64,000 nt of DNA from Clostridium prolinivorans (GTDB lineage Bacteria > Bacillota > Clostridia > Clostridiales > Clostridiaceae), in contig NZ_RJWG01000008.1 of assembly GCF_004011155.1 (NCBI RefSeq), forward strand, positions 1 through 64,000, written 5' to 3'. A program made the translations under genes and the position numbers. Below, one piece after another: positions 1-8,309 of the stretch. Every line of letters begins with the position of its first letter. Within the stretch, counting starts at the first letter, position 1. The notes under the pieces are model-generated. The model did no database searches. It was not told where the DNA came from and saw nothing but the letters and a program-made list of their open reading frames with translations.

Positions 1-350
1 TGGTGCTGAAGAAGTCTAAATCAGAAAATAGCACCTTATTTATCGATGCATCAAAGGAATTTGTCAAAGTTACGAATAACAACAAGCTGACACAAGAAAA
101 TATTGAGACCATTCTTAATGCATTCAAAGAAAGAAAGGATATTGAGCATTTTGCTAGGCTTGTTCCAAACAGTGAAATAGCTGAAGAGGACTATATCCTG
201 TCTGTTTCAACATATGTGGAACAAGAGGATACGAGAGAAAAGATTGATATTGTTGCCCTCAATGCTGAGATAGAAAAGATTGTGGCGAGAGAGCAGGTTT
301 TGAGGGAAGAAATAGATAAGATTATTGCAGAAATTGAGGTGGGCAAATGA
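1..350 (+). CDS. hsdM: Type I restriction-modification DNA methyltransferase subunit HsdM, 3' fragment
   Basis: This is the C-terminal ~115 residues of the modification subunit; the reading frame is open to the left edge, so the true start lies outside the window and the GTG at base 3 is not a start. Visible are the segment ending in SVSTYVEQEDTREKIDI and the acidic helical tail (LNAEIEKIVAREQVLREEID) typical of the HsdM C-terminus, which packs on HsdS. The SAM-binding and NPPF motifs are outside the window. It overlaps hsdS by four bases (ATGA), which implies translational coupling. The assignment rests mostly on the downstream hsdS and hsdR. Confidence 0.9.
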   Translation, partial: VLKKSKSENSTLFIDASKEFVKVTNNNKLTQENIETILNAFKERKDIEHFARLVPNSEIAEEDYILSVSTYVEQEDTREKIDIVALNAEIEKIVAREQVLREEIDKIIAEIEVGK

Positions 351-1540
351 GTAAATTGGATGAGTTAATTACTGAACTTTGCCCGGAAGGGGTGAAATAT
401 AAAAAAATAAAACAAGTCTATAAAAGACTCAAGGGTACCCCTATTACTGCAGGAAAAATGAAAGAAATTGATAATCCCAATGGTGAAATCAGAATCTTTG
501 CAGGTGGAAAAACTGTAATTAACGCAATGGAAAAAGATATTCCAAACGCAAATATTACAAGAGTTCCAGCAGTGTTGGTACAATCCAGAGGTGTAATCGA
601 TGCTGTTTATTATGATAAGCCATTTACATTTAAGAATGAAATGTGGGCGTATACAGCCGATAATGAAGTAGCTGTGAAATATTTATATTATGTACTTAAA
701 AGCAACCTTTCATATTTTAGAAAAGCTGCGTCAGGTATGGGTTCATTGCCGCAGATTTCTCTTCGGGTTACAGAAGAATTTGTTATCCCCGTTCCCCCTC
801 TACCTGTGCAGCAGGAAATTGTCCGTATTCTGGACAATTTCACAGAGCTTACAGCAGAGCTTACAGCAGAGCTTACAGCAAGAAGAAAGCAGTATGAGTA
901 TTATAGGGATTTGCTATTGACTGATCTTAACGAAGATACTGTTAAATGGATTTCGCTTAAAGAATGCACCCTACCAACATCAAATATAAAATGGTCTTTG
1001 GAAGATGAAGCAACAACTTACAAATATATTGATTTAACGTCAGTTGATAGAGAACTACATTATATTACTGAAACACAGGAAATCAATAAAAACAATGCAC
1101 CAAGTAGGGCACAACAAATCGTAAAGGCAGGCGATATTTTGTTCGCTACTACAAGACCTTTATTAAAAAGATATTGTTTAATTGATAGTGAGTATGATGG
1201 ACAAATATGTAGCACTGGATTTTGTGTTTTAAGGGCAAATACAGATATTGTTCTACAAAAATGGGTTTTATATCACATTGCATCTTCTTCTTTTTATTAT
1301 CATGTTGAAAAGTATCAACAAGGTGCAAGTTATCCAGCAATATCCGACGCAAATGTTAAGGATTATCGGATTCCTGTCCCTCCCATTGAGGAACAAGAGT
1401 GCATCGTAGCTATCCTAGATCGCTTTGACGCTCTCTGCAACGACTTAACCAGCGGCATTCCTGCCGAAATCGAAACACGGCAAAAGCAATATGAATATTA
1501 CAGAGATAAACTGTTATCTTTCAAGGAGGTGACGGCATGA
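347..1540 (+). CDS. hsdS: Type I restriction-modification specificity subunit HsdS
   Basis: 397 residues, normal for HsdS. It sets the target sequence of the methylase and endonuclease complexes. Two target-recognition domains (about 1-150 and 190-350) are each followed by a conserved helical region; both contain the motif RRKQYEYYRD / RQKQYEYYRD, and both have PVPP...QQEIVRILD-like segments. The central spacer carries ELTA three times in a row (residues 167-178), encoded by three perfect 12-bp units; in the EcoR124 family the number of such TAEL repeats sets the gap between the two half-sites. It overlaps both neighbours by four bases. The TRDs do not reveal the recognised sequence by eye. 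Confidence 0.96.
   Translation: MSKLDELITELCPEGVKYKKIKQVYKRLKGTPITAGKMKEIDNPNGEIRIFAGGKTVINAMEKDIPNANITRVPAVLVQSRGVIDAVYYDKPFTFKNEMWAYTADNEVAVKYLYYVLKSNLSYFRKAASGMGSLPQISLRVTEEFVIPVPPLPVQQEIVRILDNFTELTAELTAELTARRKQYEYYRDLLLTDLNEDTVKWISLKECTLPTSNIKWSLEDEATTYKYIDLTSVDRELHYITETQEINKNNAPSRAQQIVKAGDILFATTRPLLKRYCLIDSEYDGQICSTGFCVLRANTDIVLQKWVLYHIASSSFYYHVEKYQQGASYPAISDANVKDYRIPVPPIEEQECIVAILDRFDALCNDLTSGIPAEIETRQKQYEYYRDKLLSFKEVTA
845..880 (+). repeat. Three perfect 12-bp tandem units in the hsdS central spacer
   Basis: The unit gagcttacagca occurs at 845-856, 857-868 and 869-880 with no mismatch, in frame, giving ELTA x3. Gain or loss of one unit keeps the frame and lengthens or shortens the helical spacer by four residues. 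This is the known mechanism of specificity change between EcoR124I and EcoR124/3I. Confidence 0.95.
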
Positions 1541-4500
1541 GTATATACAACATCGTTGCAAGTACTGACGAAGCAACGGTTGTTGCTGAATATGCAGCTG
1601 AATACAATGTCCGTCCTGAAAAGTATCAAAGCGAGGCGGAACTTGAGCGGGAGTTTATTCGCCAGTTGACTTCCCAAGGATATGAATATATTTCAGTGCA
1701 CAATGAAGCTGCATTGACAGCAAATCTCCGAAAGCAACTTGAACTGCTTAATGACTTCACTTTTACTGATAGCGAATGGGATAGGTTTTTCACAGAGTGT
1801 ATTGCCAATACAAATGAAGGGATTGTTGAGAAAACTAGAAAGATTCAAGATGACCATATCCAGATTCTAAAACGTGAAGATGGAACAACAAAGAACATAT
1901 ACCTTTTGGATAAAAAGAATATCCATAACAATCGCCTGCAGGTTATTAATCAATACGAAGAAGCAGGTGGCAAGCATGAAACCCGATATGATGTGACTAT
2001 ACTTGTCAATGGACTTCCCCTTGTTCATGTGGAGTTAAAGCGTCGTGGTGTTGCTATCCGTGAAGCTTTCAACCAGATAAAAAGATACCAGCGTGACAGC
2101 TTTTGGGCATCTTCTGGTTTATTTGAGTATGTACAAATATTCGTAATCTCCAATGGCACTCATACAAAGTATTATAGTAACACCACAAGAAATGCTCATA
2201 TCAAGGAGCAAAATAGCAGTGAACGTCGAAGAAGCAAAAAAACAAGCAACAGCTTTGAGTTTACCAGCTTTTGGGCAGATGCAAATAACAAAATTATTCC
2301 TGACCTTGTGGACTTTACTAAAACATTTTTTGCCAAGCATACCCTTTTAAACATTCTAACAAAATATTGTATTTTCACATCTGAAGATCTGCTTCTTGTA
2401 ATGCGTCCTTATCAAATAGCTGCTGCAGAACGTATATTATCACGTATTGTAGTATCAACCAACTACAAGAAGATGGGCACAACTGCAGCTGGAGGATATA
2501 TTTGGCATACAACAGGCTCTGGTAAGACATTGACCAGTTTTAAGACAGCCCAATTAGCTTCTGCCTTGCCTTACATAGACAAGGTACTGTTTGTTGTTGA
2601 CCGTAAAGACCTAGACTATCAGACTATGAAGGAATATGACCGTTTTGAAAAGGGGGCAGCTAACGGTAATACGTCCACAAGAGTTCTTCAAAGACAATTG
2701 GAGGACAGGGATGAAAAAGGAAATCCTCATGAATACAAAATCATTGTAACCACTATTCAGAAGCTGGATATATTTATTCGAAAAAACAAACAGCATGATA
2801 TTTATAAGAAACATGTGGTATTGATTTTTGATGAGTGTCACCGTTCCCAATTTGGTGAAATGCATCAAGCAATTACGAAGAGCTTTAAGAACTATCATAT
2901 CTTCGGCTTTACGGGAACCCCAATTTTTGCTGCCAATGCCAGTTCAAGAGGTAACCCACTGCTTCGTACAACAGAGCAGGCCTTTGGAGAAAAGCTACAT
3001 ACTTATACCATTGTAGATGCCATCAATGATGGGAATGTTCTGCCTTTTAGAATAGATTTTATTAACACCATCAAGATGCCTGATTACATTAATGATAAAA
3101 AAGTCTATAGCATAGATAGGGAAAAAGCCTTAGCAGATCCACAGCGAATCAGTGAAATTGTTTCATACGTTCTTGAACACTTTGATCAGAAGACGAAGCG
3201 CAATAGTTATTACACATTCTCTGCGAAATGGGAAGAAGCAGATAAGCACAACCCTAAAAAGATGATAGAAAAGCGTGAAACAAGGCGAGTTGCCGGTTTC
3301 AACTCCATATTTGCTGCTGCATCCATCCCAATGGCAATCAAATACTATAATGAGTTTAAGAAGCAGATAGAGGAAAAGAACCGTAATCTTACCATAGCAA
3401 CTATTTTCAGTTTTAGTGCAAATGAGGAGGAGCCAGATGGACTGCTTCCTGAAGAGGATTTTAATATGGAAAACCTTGACCAGAGCTCCAGAGATTTTCT
3501 TGATGCGGCTATCCGAGATTACAATTCCACATTTAGCACAAATTACGATACTTCCTCGGACAAGTTCCAGAATTATTATAAAGACCTCTCTCTTCGTGTA
3601 AAGAATCGGGAGATTGATATATTGATTGTTGTTAATATGTTCCTTACTGGCTTTGATGCAACAACCCTAAATACGCTATGGGTAGATAAAAATCTGCGGC
3701 AACATGGACTTATTCAGGCTTTTTCAAGAACTAACCGCATCCTAAACAGCGTTAAGACATATGGTAATATCGTTTGCTTTAGAGATTTGAAAGAAGAAAC
3801 AGACAAAGCTATTGCACTATTCGGCAATAAGGATGCAGGCGGTATTGTACTGCTAAAAACATTCGATGAATATTATAAGGGATATGATGAAAAAGGTGAA
3901 CACAAGCCGGGCTATGCTGAACTGATTGCAACCCTTACAACACAGTATCCCCTTGGACAACCTATTCTCGGAGAAGAAGCTGAAAAAGACTTTATACGGC
4001 TATATGGAGCAATACTTCGGCTTAGAAACATTCTTACTTCTTTCGATGACTTTGAAGGAAATGAGATTTTATCTGAAAGGGATTTTCAGGACTATCAGAG
4101 CATTTATATTGACCTGTATCAGGAATACAGAAAAGGTGCTGATGGTGACAAAGAAACTATCAATGATGACATAGTTTTTGAGATTGAACTGGTCAAGCAG
4201 ATAGAGGTAAACATTGATTACATCCTTATGCTTGTAGCTAAATATCAACAATCCAACTGTAAGGATAAAACCATTCTTACAACTATTGATAAGGCTATCA
4301 ATTCAAGTATTGAACTTCGAAGTAAGAAAGAGCTTATCGAGCGTTTTATAGAGCAAGTCAATGTATCGACCAAAGTGGATGAGGATTGGCGCAAATTCCT
4401 CCATGAGCGTAAGGAAGCGGATATTTCAGCAATTATAGAAGAAGAAAAATTAAAGCCCGAAGAAACCCGCCGTTTCATCGACAATGCTTTCCGAGATGGA

Positions 4501-4638
4501 ATGCTTAAGACGACCGGTACAGCCATTGATAAAATCATGCCACCTGTATCCCGCTTTGGCGGAGGCAGAGCCGCGAAAAAGCAAGGAATTATCGAAAAAC
4601 TAATGTTATTCTTTGAGAAGTATTTAGGGTTGGTGTAG
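1537..4638 (+). CDS. hsdR: Type I restriction endonuclease/translocase subunit HsdR
   Basis: 1033 residues, full length. It cuts unmodified DNA after ATP-driven translocation, in complex with HsdM and HsdS. An N-terminal PD-(D/E)xK nuclease is visible as ILVNGLPLVHVELKR (VELK near residue 168). Two RecA-like helicase lobes follow: Walker A TTGSGKT near 325, DECH box near 431, FTGTP near 457, and motif VI-like AFSRTNR near 727. The C-terminal ~250 residues are helical and would contact HsdM/HsdS. The ATG overlaps the hsdS stop by four bases and follows AAGGAGGTGACGGC. No frameshift or missing catalytic residue is seen, so the system looks intact. The stop is followed by an inverted repeat and then two cargo genes. 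Confidence 0.97.
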   Translation: MSIYNIVASTDEATVVAEYAAEYNVRPEKYQSEAELEREFIRQLTSQGYEYISVHNEAALTANLRKQLELLNDFTFTDSEWDRFFTECIANTNEGIVEKTRKIQDDHIQILKREDGTTKNIYLLDKKNIHNNRLQVINQYEEAGGKHETRYDVTILVNGLPLVHVELKRRGVAIREAFNQIKRYQRDSFWASSGLFEYVQIFVISNGTHTKYYSNTTRNAHIKEQNSSERRRSKKTSNSFEFTSFWADANNKIIPDLVDFTKTFFAKHTLLNILTKYCIFTSEDLLLVMRPYQIAAAERILSRIVVSTNYKKMGTTAAGGYIWHTTGSGKTLTSFKTAQLASALPYIDKVLFVVDRKDLDYQTMKEYDRFEKGAANGNTSTRVLQRQLEDRDEKGNPHEYKIIVTTIQKLDIFIRKNKQHDIYKKHVVLIFDECHRSQFGEMHQAITKSFKNYHIFGFTGTPIFAANASSRGNPLLRTTEQAFGEKLHTYTIVDAINDGNVLPFRIDFINTIKMPDYINDKKVYSIDREKALADPQRISEIVSYVLEHFDQKTKRNSYYTFSAKWEEADKHNPKKMIEKRETRRVAGFNSIFAAASIPMAIKYYNEFKKQIEEKNRNLTIATIFSFSANEEEPDGLLPEEDFNMENLDQSSRDFLDAAIRDYNSTFSTNYDTSSDKFQNYYKDLSLRVKNREIDILIVVNMFLTGFDATTLNTLWVDKNLRQHGLIQAFSRTNRILNSVKTYGNIVCFRDLKEETDKAIALFGNKDAGGIVLLKTFDEYYKGYDEKGEHKPGYAELIATLTTQYPLGQPILGEEAEKDFIRLYGAILRLRNILTSFDDFEGNEILSERDFQDYQSIYIDLYQEYRKGADGDKETINDDIVFEIELVKQIEVNIDYILMLVAKYQQSNCKDKTILTTIDKAINSSIELRSKKELIERFIEQVNVSTKVDEDWRKFLHERKEADISAIIEEEKLKPEETRRFIDNAFRDGMLKTTGTAIDKIMPPVSRFGGGRAAKKQGIIEKLMLFFEKYLGLV

Positions 4639-4664
4639 CAAAATGCATTACGATCATTAATTAT

Positions 4665-4692
4665 AATTAGCATTATAGTTGCTATGCTAATT
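4665..4692 (+). promoter_or_regulatory. 9-bp inverted repeat between hsdR and the membrane-protein gene
   Basis: AATTAGCAT (4665-4673) and ATGCTAATT (4684-4692) are perfectly complementary around a 10-nt loop. The repeat ends four bases before the purine-rich ribosome binding site of the next gene. With no long T-run it is not a convincing terminator; an operator or translational hairpin is possible. Confidence 0.5.
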
Positions 4693-4711
4693 TTTAGGGG
4701 GAGGGATGACA

Positions 4712-5170
4712 GTGGAAATAGAAAACTTGAAAAGTGAAGAATATGGAGAACAATATAAGGATCATTTGCTTGAACAATGGAAAACCTGTGTTGAAATGGC
4801 TAATTGTAATAGTGAGAGACGAATCAGTACTAACAATGTATACATCACAGTCAATGCTGCTATTATTGCGTTGATTTCATTTACGTTTGATTATAAAAGC
4901 ATACTTCTATCTATGGTCGGAGCAATTGTAAGTATACTGTGGTTAAATTCGATAATAAGCTATAAGAAACTTAATAGTGTTAAATATCAAATAATAAATG
5001 AAATCGAAAAAAAGTTGCCCATATCTCCATATGCCTATGAATGGTCATTGCTTGGAGATAATAAAAAGTATAGGCGATTTACACATCTGGAACGAATTCT
5101 TCCATGGCTTTTTATTATCCTCTACATAATATGCATATTTTGGCAAGTGGCAATTTGTATTTTTAAATGA
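4712..5170 (+). CDS. Small three-helix membrane protein, putative TIR-partner (RipA-like)
   Basis: About 152 residues. An ATG at 4706 is in frame, but GGGGGAGGG touches it; the GTG at 4712, seven bases after GGAGG, is the better start. A hydrophilic N-terminus with CVEMANCNSERR is followed by two adjacent membrane helices (about residues 44-60 and 64-84), a cytoplasmic stretch with SYKKLNSVKYQIINEIEKKLP and YAYEWSLL, and a third helix near the C-terminus (about 130-150). This layout matches a family of small membrane proteins I recall annotated as 'RipA family octameric membrane protein', often near R-M and TIR genes; that recollection is not checked. It sits 73 bp after hsdR and 78 bp before the TIR-like gene. 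Function unknown; a membrane effector is an inference. Confidence 0.7.
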   Translation: MEIENLKSEEYGEQYKDHLLEQWKTCVEMANCNSERRISTNNVYITVNAAIIALISFTFDYKSILLSMVGAIVSILWLNSIISYKKLNSVKYQIINEIEKKLPISPYAYEWSLLGDNKKYRRFTHLERILPWLFIILYIICIFWQVAICIFK

Positions 5171-5248
5171 ATACTTACATGAGCAATAGTTGTACAGTAG
5201 TATTACGATAATACATGAAAAAAATTTTATACTAAGGAGGTTAATAAA

Positions 5249-5647
5249 ATGTATAATTTATTTATAAGCCATTCATGGACTTATTCGGATGCATATGACA
5301 GATTGGTTGATCTATTAGATAACGCTAGCTATTTCTCGTATAGAAATTATTCTGTGCCTAAGGATGACCCTATACACAATGCCCCGACACAGTGGCAGCT
5401 AAAAGAAGCCATTAAAGCTCAAATGGCTCCTGCCGGTTGTGTTTTAATTCTTGCTGGTGTCTATTCTACGTATAGTAAGTGGATTAATATAGAAATAGAC
5501 CTTGCGAAAAATGGTTTTTATACTCCAAAACGGATTATTGCAATTGAGCCTTGGGGCTCTGAACGAACTTCACAAGTTGTTAAAAATGCAGCTGATGAAA
5601 TTGTTAAGTGGAATACCAGTTCAATTGTTGCAGCTATACGCAAATAA
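5249..5647 (+). CDS. TIR-like (MTH538/DUF1863 type) domain protein
   Basis: 132 residues, a single domain with no extension. The start MYNLFISHSWTYSD is the first beta strand and SHS loop of TIR-like folds, followed by a central VLILAGVYSTYSKWINIEID segment with conserved W78 and E82, and a later strand RIIAIEPWGSE. This pattern fits the MTH538/ThsB branch, in which Thoeris ThsB proteins make a nucleotide signal from NAD; activity here is inference. A strong ribosome binding site (AAGGAGG, nine bases upstream) gives the start. It follows the membrane-protein gene and closes the island with its own terminator. No ThsA-like SIR2/SLOG gene is present in the window. Confidence 0.82.
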   Translation: MYNLFISHSWTYSDAYDRLVDLLDNASYFSYRNYSVPKDDPIHNAPTQWQLKEAIKAQMAPAGCVLILAGVYSTYSKWINIEIDLAKNGFYTPKRIIAIEPWGSERTSQVVKNAADEIVKWNTSSIVAAIRK

Positions 5648-5660
5648 TTGTATAAAAAAG

Positions 5661-5709
5661 AGACCAGTCACTACAAGCAATTACGCTTGAACATGACTGG
5701 TCTTTTTTG
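5661..5709 (+). terminator. Rho-independent terminator closing the R-M/TIR island
   Basis: AGACCAGTCA (5661-5670) pairs with TGACTGGTCT (5694-5703). An inner stem CAAGC (5674-5678) / GCTTG (5685-5689) extends it, and a run of T follows. Confidence 0.9.
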
Positions 5710-5720
5710 CCCCGCTTGAA

Positions 5721-5788
5721 GCTGTTCATTTAAGTTTTTCTTCAATCCCTAAGTGAACGCTTCTTTCGGCCGCCTCTTTATACTGATA
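5721..5788 (-). pseudogene. Short G/C-rich coding remnant at the island junction
   Basis: On the minus strand the frame reads KIIYQYKEAAERSV followed by HLGIEEKLK and a TGA stop, with G/C-rich codons unlike the AT-rich neighbour. It overlaps the last codons of the YhgE-like gene in another frame, and a stop codon lies just upstream, so it can only be a C-terminal scrap. I cannot name the parent family. It probably marks the right edge of the acquired segment. Confidence 0.4.
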
Positions 5789-8114
5789 AATTATTTTCTA
5801 TAACTTTATTTATGATTTCCCCTTTTCTTATAAAAATCATGTTAATTATCATAAATATCATCCCAAATATAGTTAAAATTATAGAATCTTTTATGATTAA
5901 TGAAGTATTCATACTAGCTGAGAATAAAATCTCCCTTATAGCACTTACTGAGTATGTGAATGGTAGATACATACTTATATCTTTAAAAAAGCTTGGCAAA
6001 ACTTCCATTGGAAAAGTTCCTGCATCAGAGCATAACTGAAGTACTAGTAATACTATTGCAACCGCTTCACCTGCTAGTCCAAATAAACTTATAAGTGTAT
6101 ATACTATAGAATCAAATGAAAGTGCCATAAGTATCAGAAACAAAAATAGCAATGGTATATTTATAGGTTTGAGTCCAAGCCATAAAATAATTTCTCCAAG
6201 TAAAACTGCTTGAACTATACCTATTAATGCATAAGGAATAAACCTCCCTATTGTAAGCTTCGCATTACTTAATTTTTCATAGTCCTTAATTTTTATTTTT
6301 ATAGCTAAAAGCATAAATACTGCACCAAGCCATAAAGATATAGGAATAAAGTATGGTGCAAGTCCTGATCCATAGCTATTTGCTGACCCTATGGTCATTT
6401 CTGATACCTTTACCGGCTCTCCTATAAAATCTCCAAAATCCTCACTTGTAGCTTTAACATTATCTTCAACCTTTTCTACCCCATCTTCTAAACCATTCTT
6501 TAATTTCTCCGTTCCAGACTTTAATGAAAGTATTCCATCTGTAAGCTTATTTGAACCATAAGCGAGTTTGTCTATCCCTGAAAATAATTCAGGCATTTTC
6601 AAATTCAAGACACTTACACCATCTTTTAAATTCAATGAACCACTGTATAATTTAGAAACTGTATCAGAAAAAATTGGTATGCTAGAATTTAAACTATCCA
6701 TTCCTTTAGATAACTCCGATGAACCTGCATCTAAATTATTTATTCCTAAAGCTAATTTATTTGTGCTATCTACATAAGTATTAACACCTATAGTAAAATT
6801 TTTAATTCCTTGCTCCTTAAAATTATTAAGCCCATCATAGTAAATAAAAGCTGCAGATTTATTATTATTTAAGTCAAGCTCACTGGAAAGATTTTGAGTT
6901 CCTGAAACTAAACTATCCATCCCATTTTGAATATCTTTAATGTATTTACTGTTTTCTTCACTTAAAATAGCCTGACCTTTTATATCCTGCATGGTCTTTA
7001 AAAGTATCTGAATATTAGGATCTTGCATTGCAGTTGGATTTGCCTGTAAGTATGCATTTAAGCTTCCCTCAGCACAAGTTAAAGACTTTTTCATATTTTC
7101 TTGGCTCTGTAATGTAGTTCCTATAAGTAAATTTACTCCATCTCTAACCTGTAAAACACCATTATTTAGCTTATCTGCTCCATTCTTTAAAGCACCTGTT
7201 AATTGCTTATATCCAGAAATAATCTGTTTTTCATAAACACTGTTTAAATTATCTGATCCATCTTTTAAAGCTTTAGAATTAGCTGTAATTTTCTCAGCTC
7301 CTTCCTTTGCAGAAGTTATTCCATATTTTAAATTCTTTGTTCCATCCGAAAGTTTATTTATTGAATCAGATAAAATCATCATCTTAGAATTTAACTTTTC
7401 TAAACCATTATTTAACTTATCTGTTCCATTTTTAAGGTTTATAAATCCATTTTTAAGTTCTGGCACATTACTATTTAAAGTATTTAATCCATTTGCAAGC
7501 TCCTTTCCGCCTTTATAAAGCTTATCCTCACCATTTATAAGTTTTGAAGTTCCATCAGAAGCATACTTTAGACCATCTCTAAGTTCATAAATTGTATCAA
7601 AAGCTATTTTTCCGTAATTTTTAGAAATATCACTGTTTACTTCTTTTAATATTTCGTTTTTAATACTCTCTGAAATCTTTGTTCCAATATAATTTTTTTT
7701 ATTATTTGAAATATAGTTAAGCTTAGGATTTTTAATATTTCCATCCTTAGCATTTACTATATTTTGAGAAAAATCTTCTGGAATTTCAATCTCAGCAAAA
7801 TATTTATCGTTTTTGAGACCTTCTTCTGCTGTGTTTCTATCCACAAATTCAAAGCCTATATTGTTTTTATTTTTAATATTATCAACAATATCATTGCCGT
7901 AGTTTTTGTTTTTCCCATCTAAAACAGCTCCTTTGTCATTATTAACTATAGCAATATGATAATTTTCCAAATCACCATAAGGATCCCAATATGCTTTTAA
8001 ATATAGTAAAGTATAAAGCAAAGGTATAGCAATAACAGCAATTATAGCAACTATTTTTATCTTATTTTCCACTAAAGTCTCAAGTTCACTTTTAGTTATT
8101 CGAAATAAACTCAT
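5778..8114 (-). CDS. YhgE/Pip family membrane protein (ABC-2 permease-like)
   Basis: 778 residues. The N-terminus (RITKSELETLVENKIK then one membrane helix, about 22-41, then AYWDPYGDLENYHIAIVNNDKGA) is the hallmark of YhgE/Pip proteins. A long extracellular part (about 45-590) is built of repeated L..G...L units such as NGxxxLNxG and SGTxxLKDG, expected to form coiled rods. Five to six C-terminal helices (about 590-765) match ABC-2 permeases. The family includes the lactococcal phage infection protein and the type VII secretion component EsaA; which role applies is not visible. No ESX genes are nearby. A TetR-type gene lies directly upstream on the same strand, and a dyad just before the start is its likely operator. 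Confidence 0.88.
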   Translation of the reverse strand: MSLFRITKSELETLVENKIKIVAIIAVIAIPLLYTLLYLKAYWDPYGDLENYHIAIVNNDKGAVLDGKNKNYGNDIVDNIKNKNNIGFEFVDRNTAEEGLKNDKYFAEIEIPEDFSQNIVNAKDGNIKNPKLNYISNNKKNYIGTKISESIKNEILKEVNSDISKNYGKIAFDTIYELRDGLKYASDGTSKLINGEDKLYKGGKELANGLNTLNSNVPELKNGFINLKNGTDKLNNGLEKLNSKMMILSDSINKLSDGTKNLKYGITSAKEGAEKITANSKALKDGSDNLNSVYEKQIISGYKQLTGALKNGADKLNNGVLQVRDGVNLLIGTTLQSQENMKKSLTCAEGSLNAYLQANPTAMQDPNIQILLKTMQDIKGQAILSEENSKYIKDIQNGMDSLVSGTQNLSSELDLNNNKSAAFIYYDGLNNFKEQGIKNFTIGVNTYVDSTNKLALGINNLDAGSSELSKGMDSLNSSIPIFSDTVSKLYSGSLNLKDGVSVLNLKMPELFSGIDKLAYGSNKLTDGILSLKSGTEKLKNGLEDGVEKVEDNVKATSEDFGDFIGEPVKVSEMTIGSANSYGSGLAPYFIPISLWLGAVFMLLAIKIKIKDYEKLSNAKLTIGRFIPYALIGIVQAVLLGEIILWLGLKPINIPLLFLFLILMALSFDSIVYTLISLFGLAGEAVAIVLLVLQLCSDAGTFPMEVLPSFFKDISMYLPFTYSVSAIREILFSASMNTSLIIKDSIILTIFGMIFMIINMIFIRKGEIINKVIENNLSV

Positions 8115-8141
8115 GTTTTTACCTCCTTTATAAATTTTATA

Positions 8142-8155
8142 ACTGACTGGTCAGT
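8142..8155. promoter_or_regulatory. Candidate TetR-type operator upstream of the YhgE-like gene
   Basis: ACTGACTGGTCAGT is a dyad with perfect 6-bp arms around TG, 27 bp upstream of the YhgE-like ATG and beside a TATAAA box on the minus strand. Dyads of this size and position are typical for TetR regulators, and the TetR gene is adjacent. Confidence 0.6.
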
Positions 8156-8270
8156 ACAAAAATATTTATACCACTTTTTTTAAAATAAATCAAGAGAACT
8201 ATATAGTATTAAAAATTTTTACGTTTATTAATAAGATTTCTACCGAATTCTTAATTTTTAACAATAAAAA

Positions 8271-8301
8271 ACTCAGGTTTCTTTTAATTTGAAGCCTGAG
8301 T
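8271..8301 (-). terminator. Terminator after the TetR-family gene
   Basis: ACTCAGGTTTC (8271-8281) pairs with GAAGCCTGAGT (8291-8301), with one G-T style mismatch in the arm. On the minus strand the stem is followed by TTTTTTATTG. It separates tetR from the downstream YhgE-like gene, so the two are probably transcribed separately. Confidence 0.8.
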
Positions 8302-8309
8302 TTTCAGTC

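Noticed and set aside
3-350. GTG at base 3 as the start of a separate 115-residue gene
   Set aside because: The sequence is the HsdM C-terminus and the frame is open to the edge; it is a truncated gene, not a small one.
5661-5703. GACCAGTCA in the island terminator as a second TetR operator
   Set aside because: It shares nine bases with the dyad at 8142, but here the arms are split by 23 bases, form a terminator stem and are followed by a T-run.
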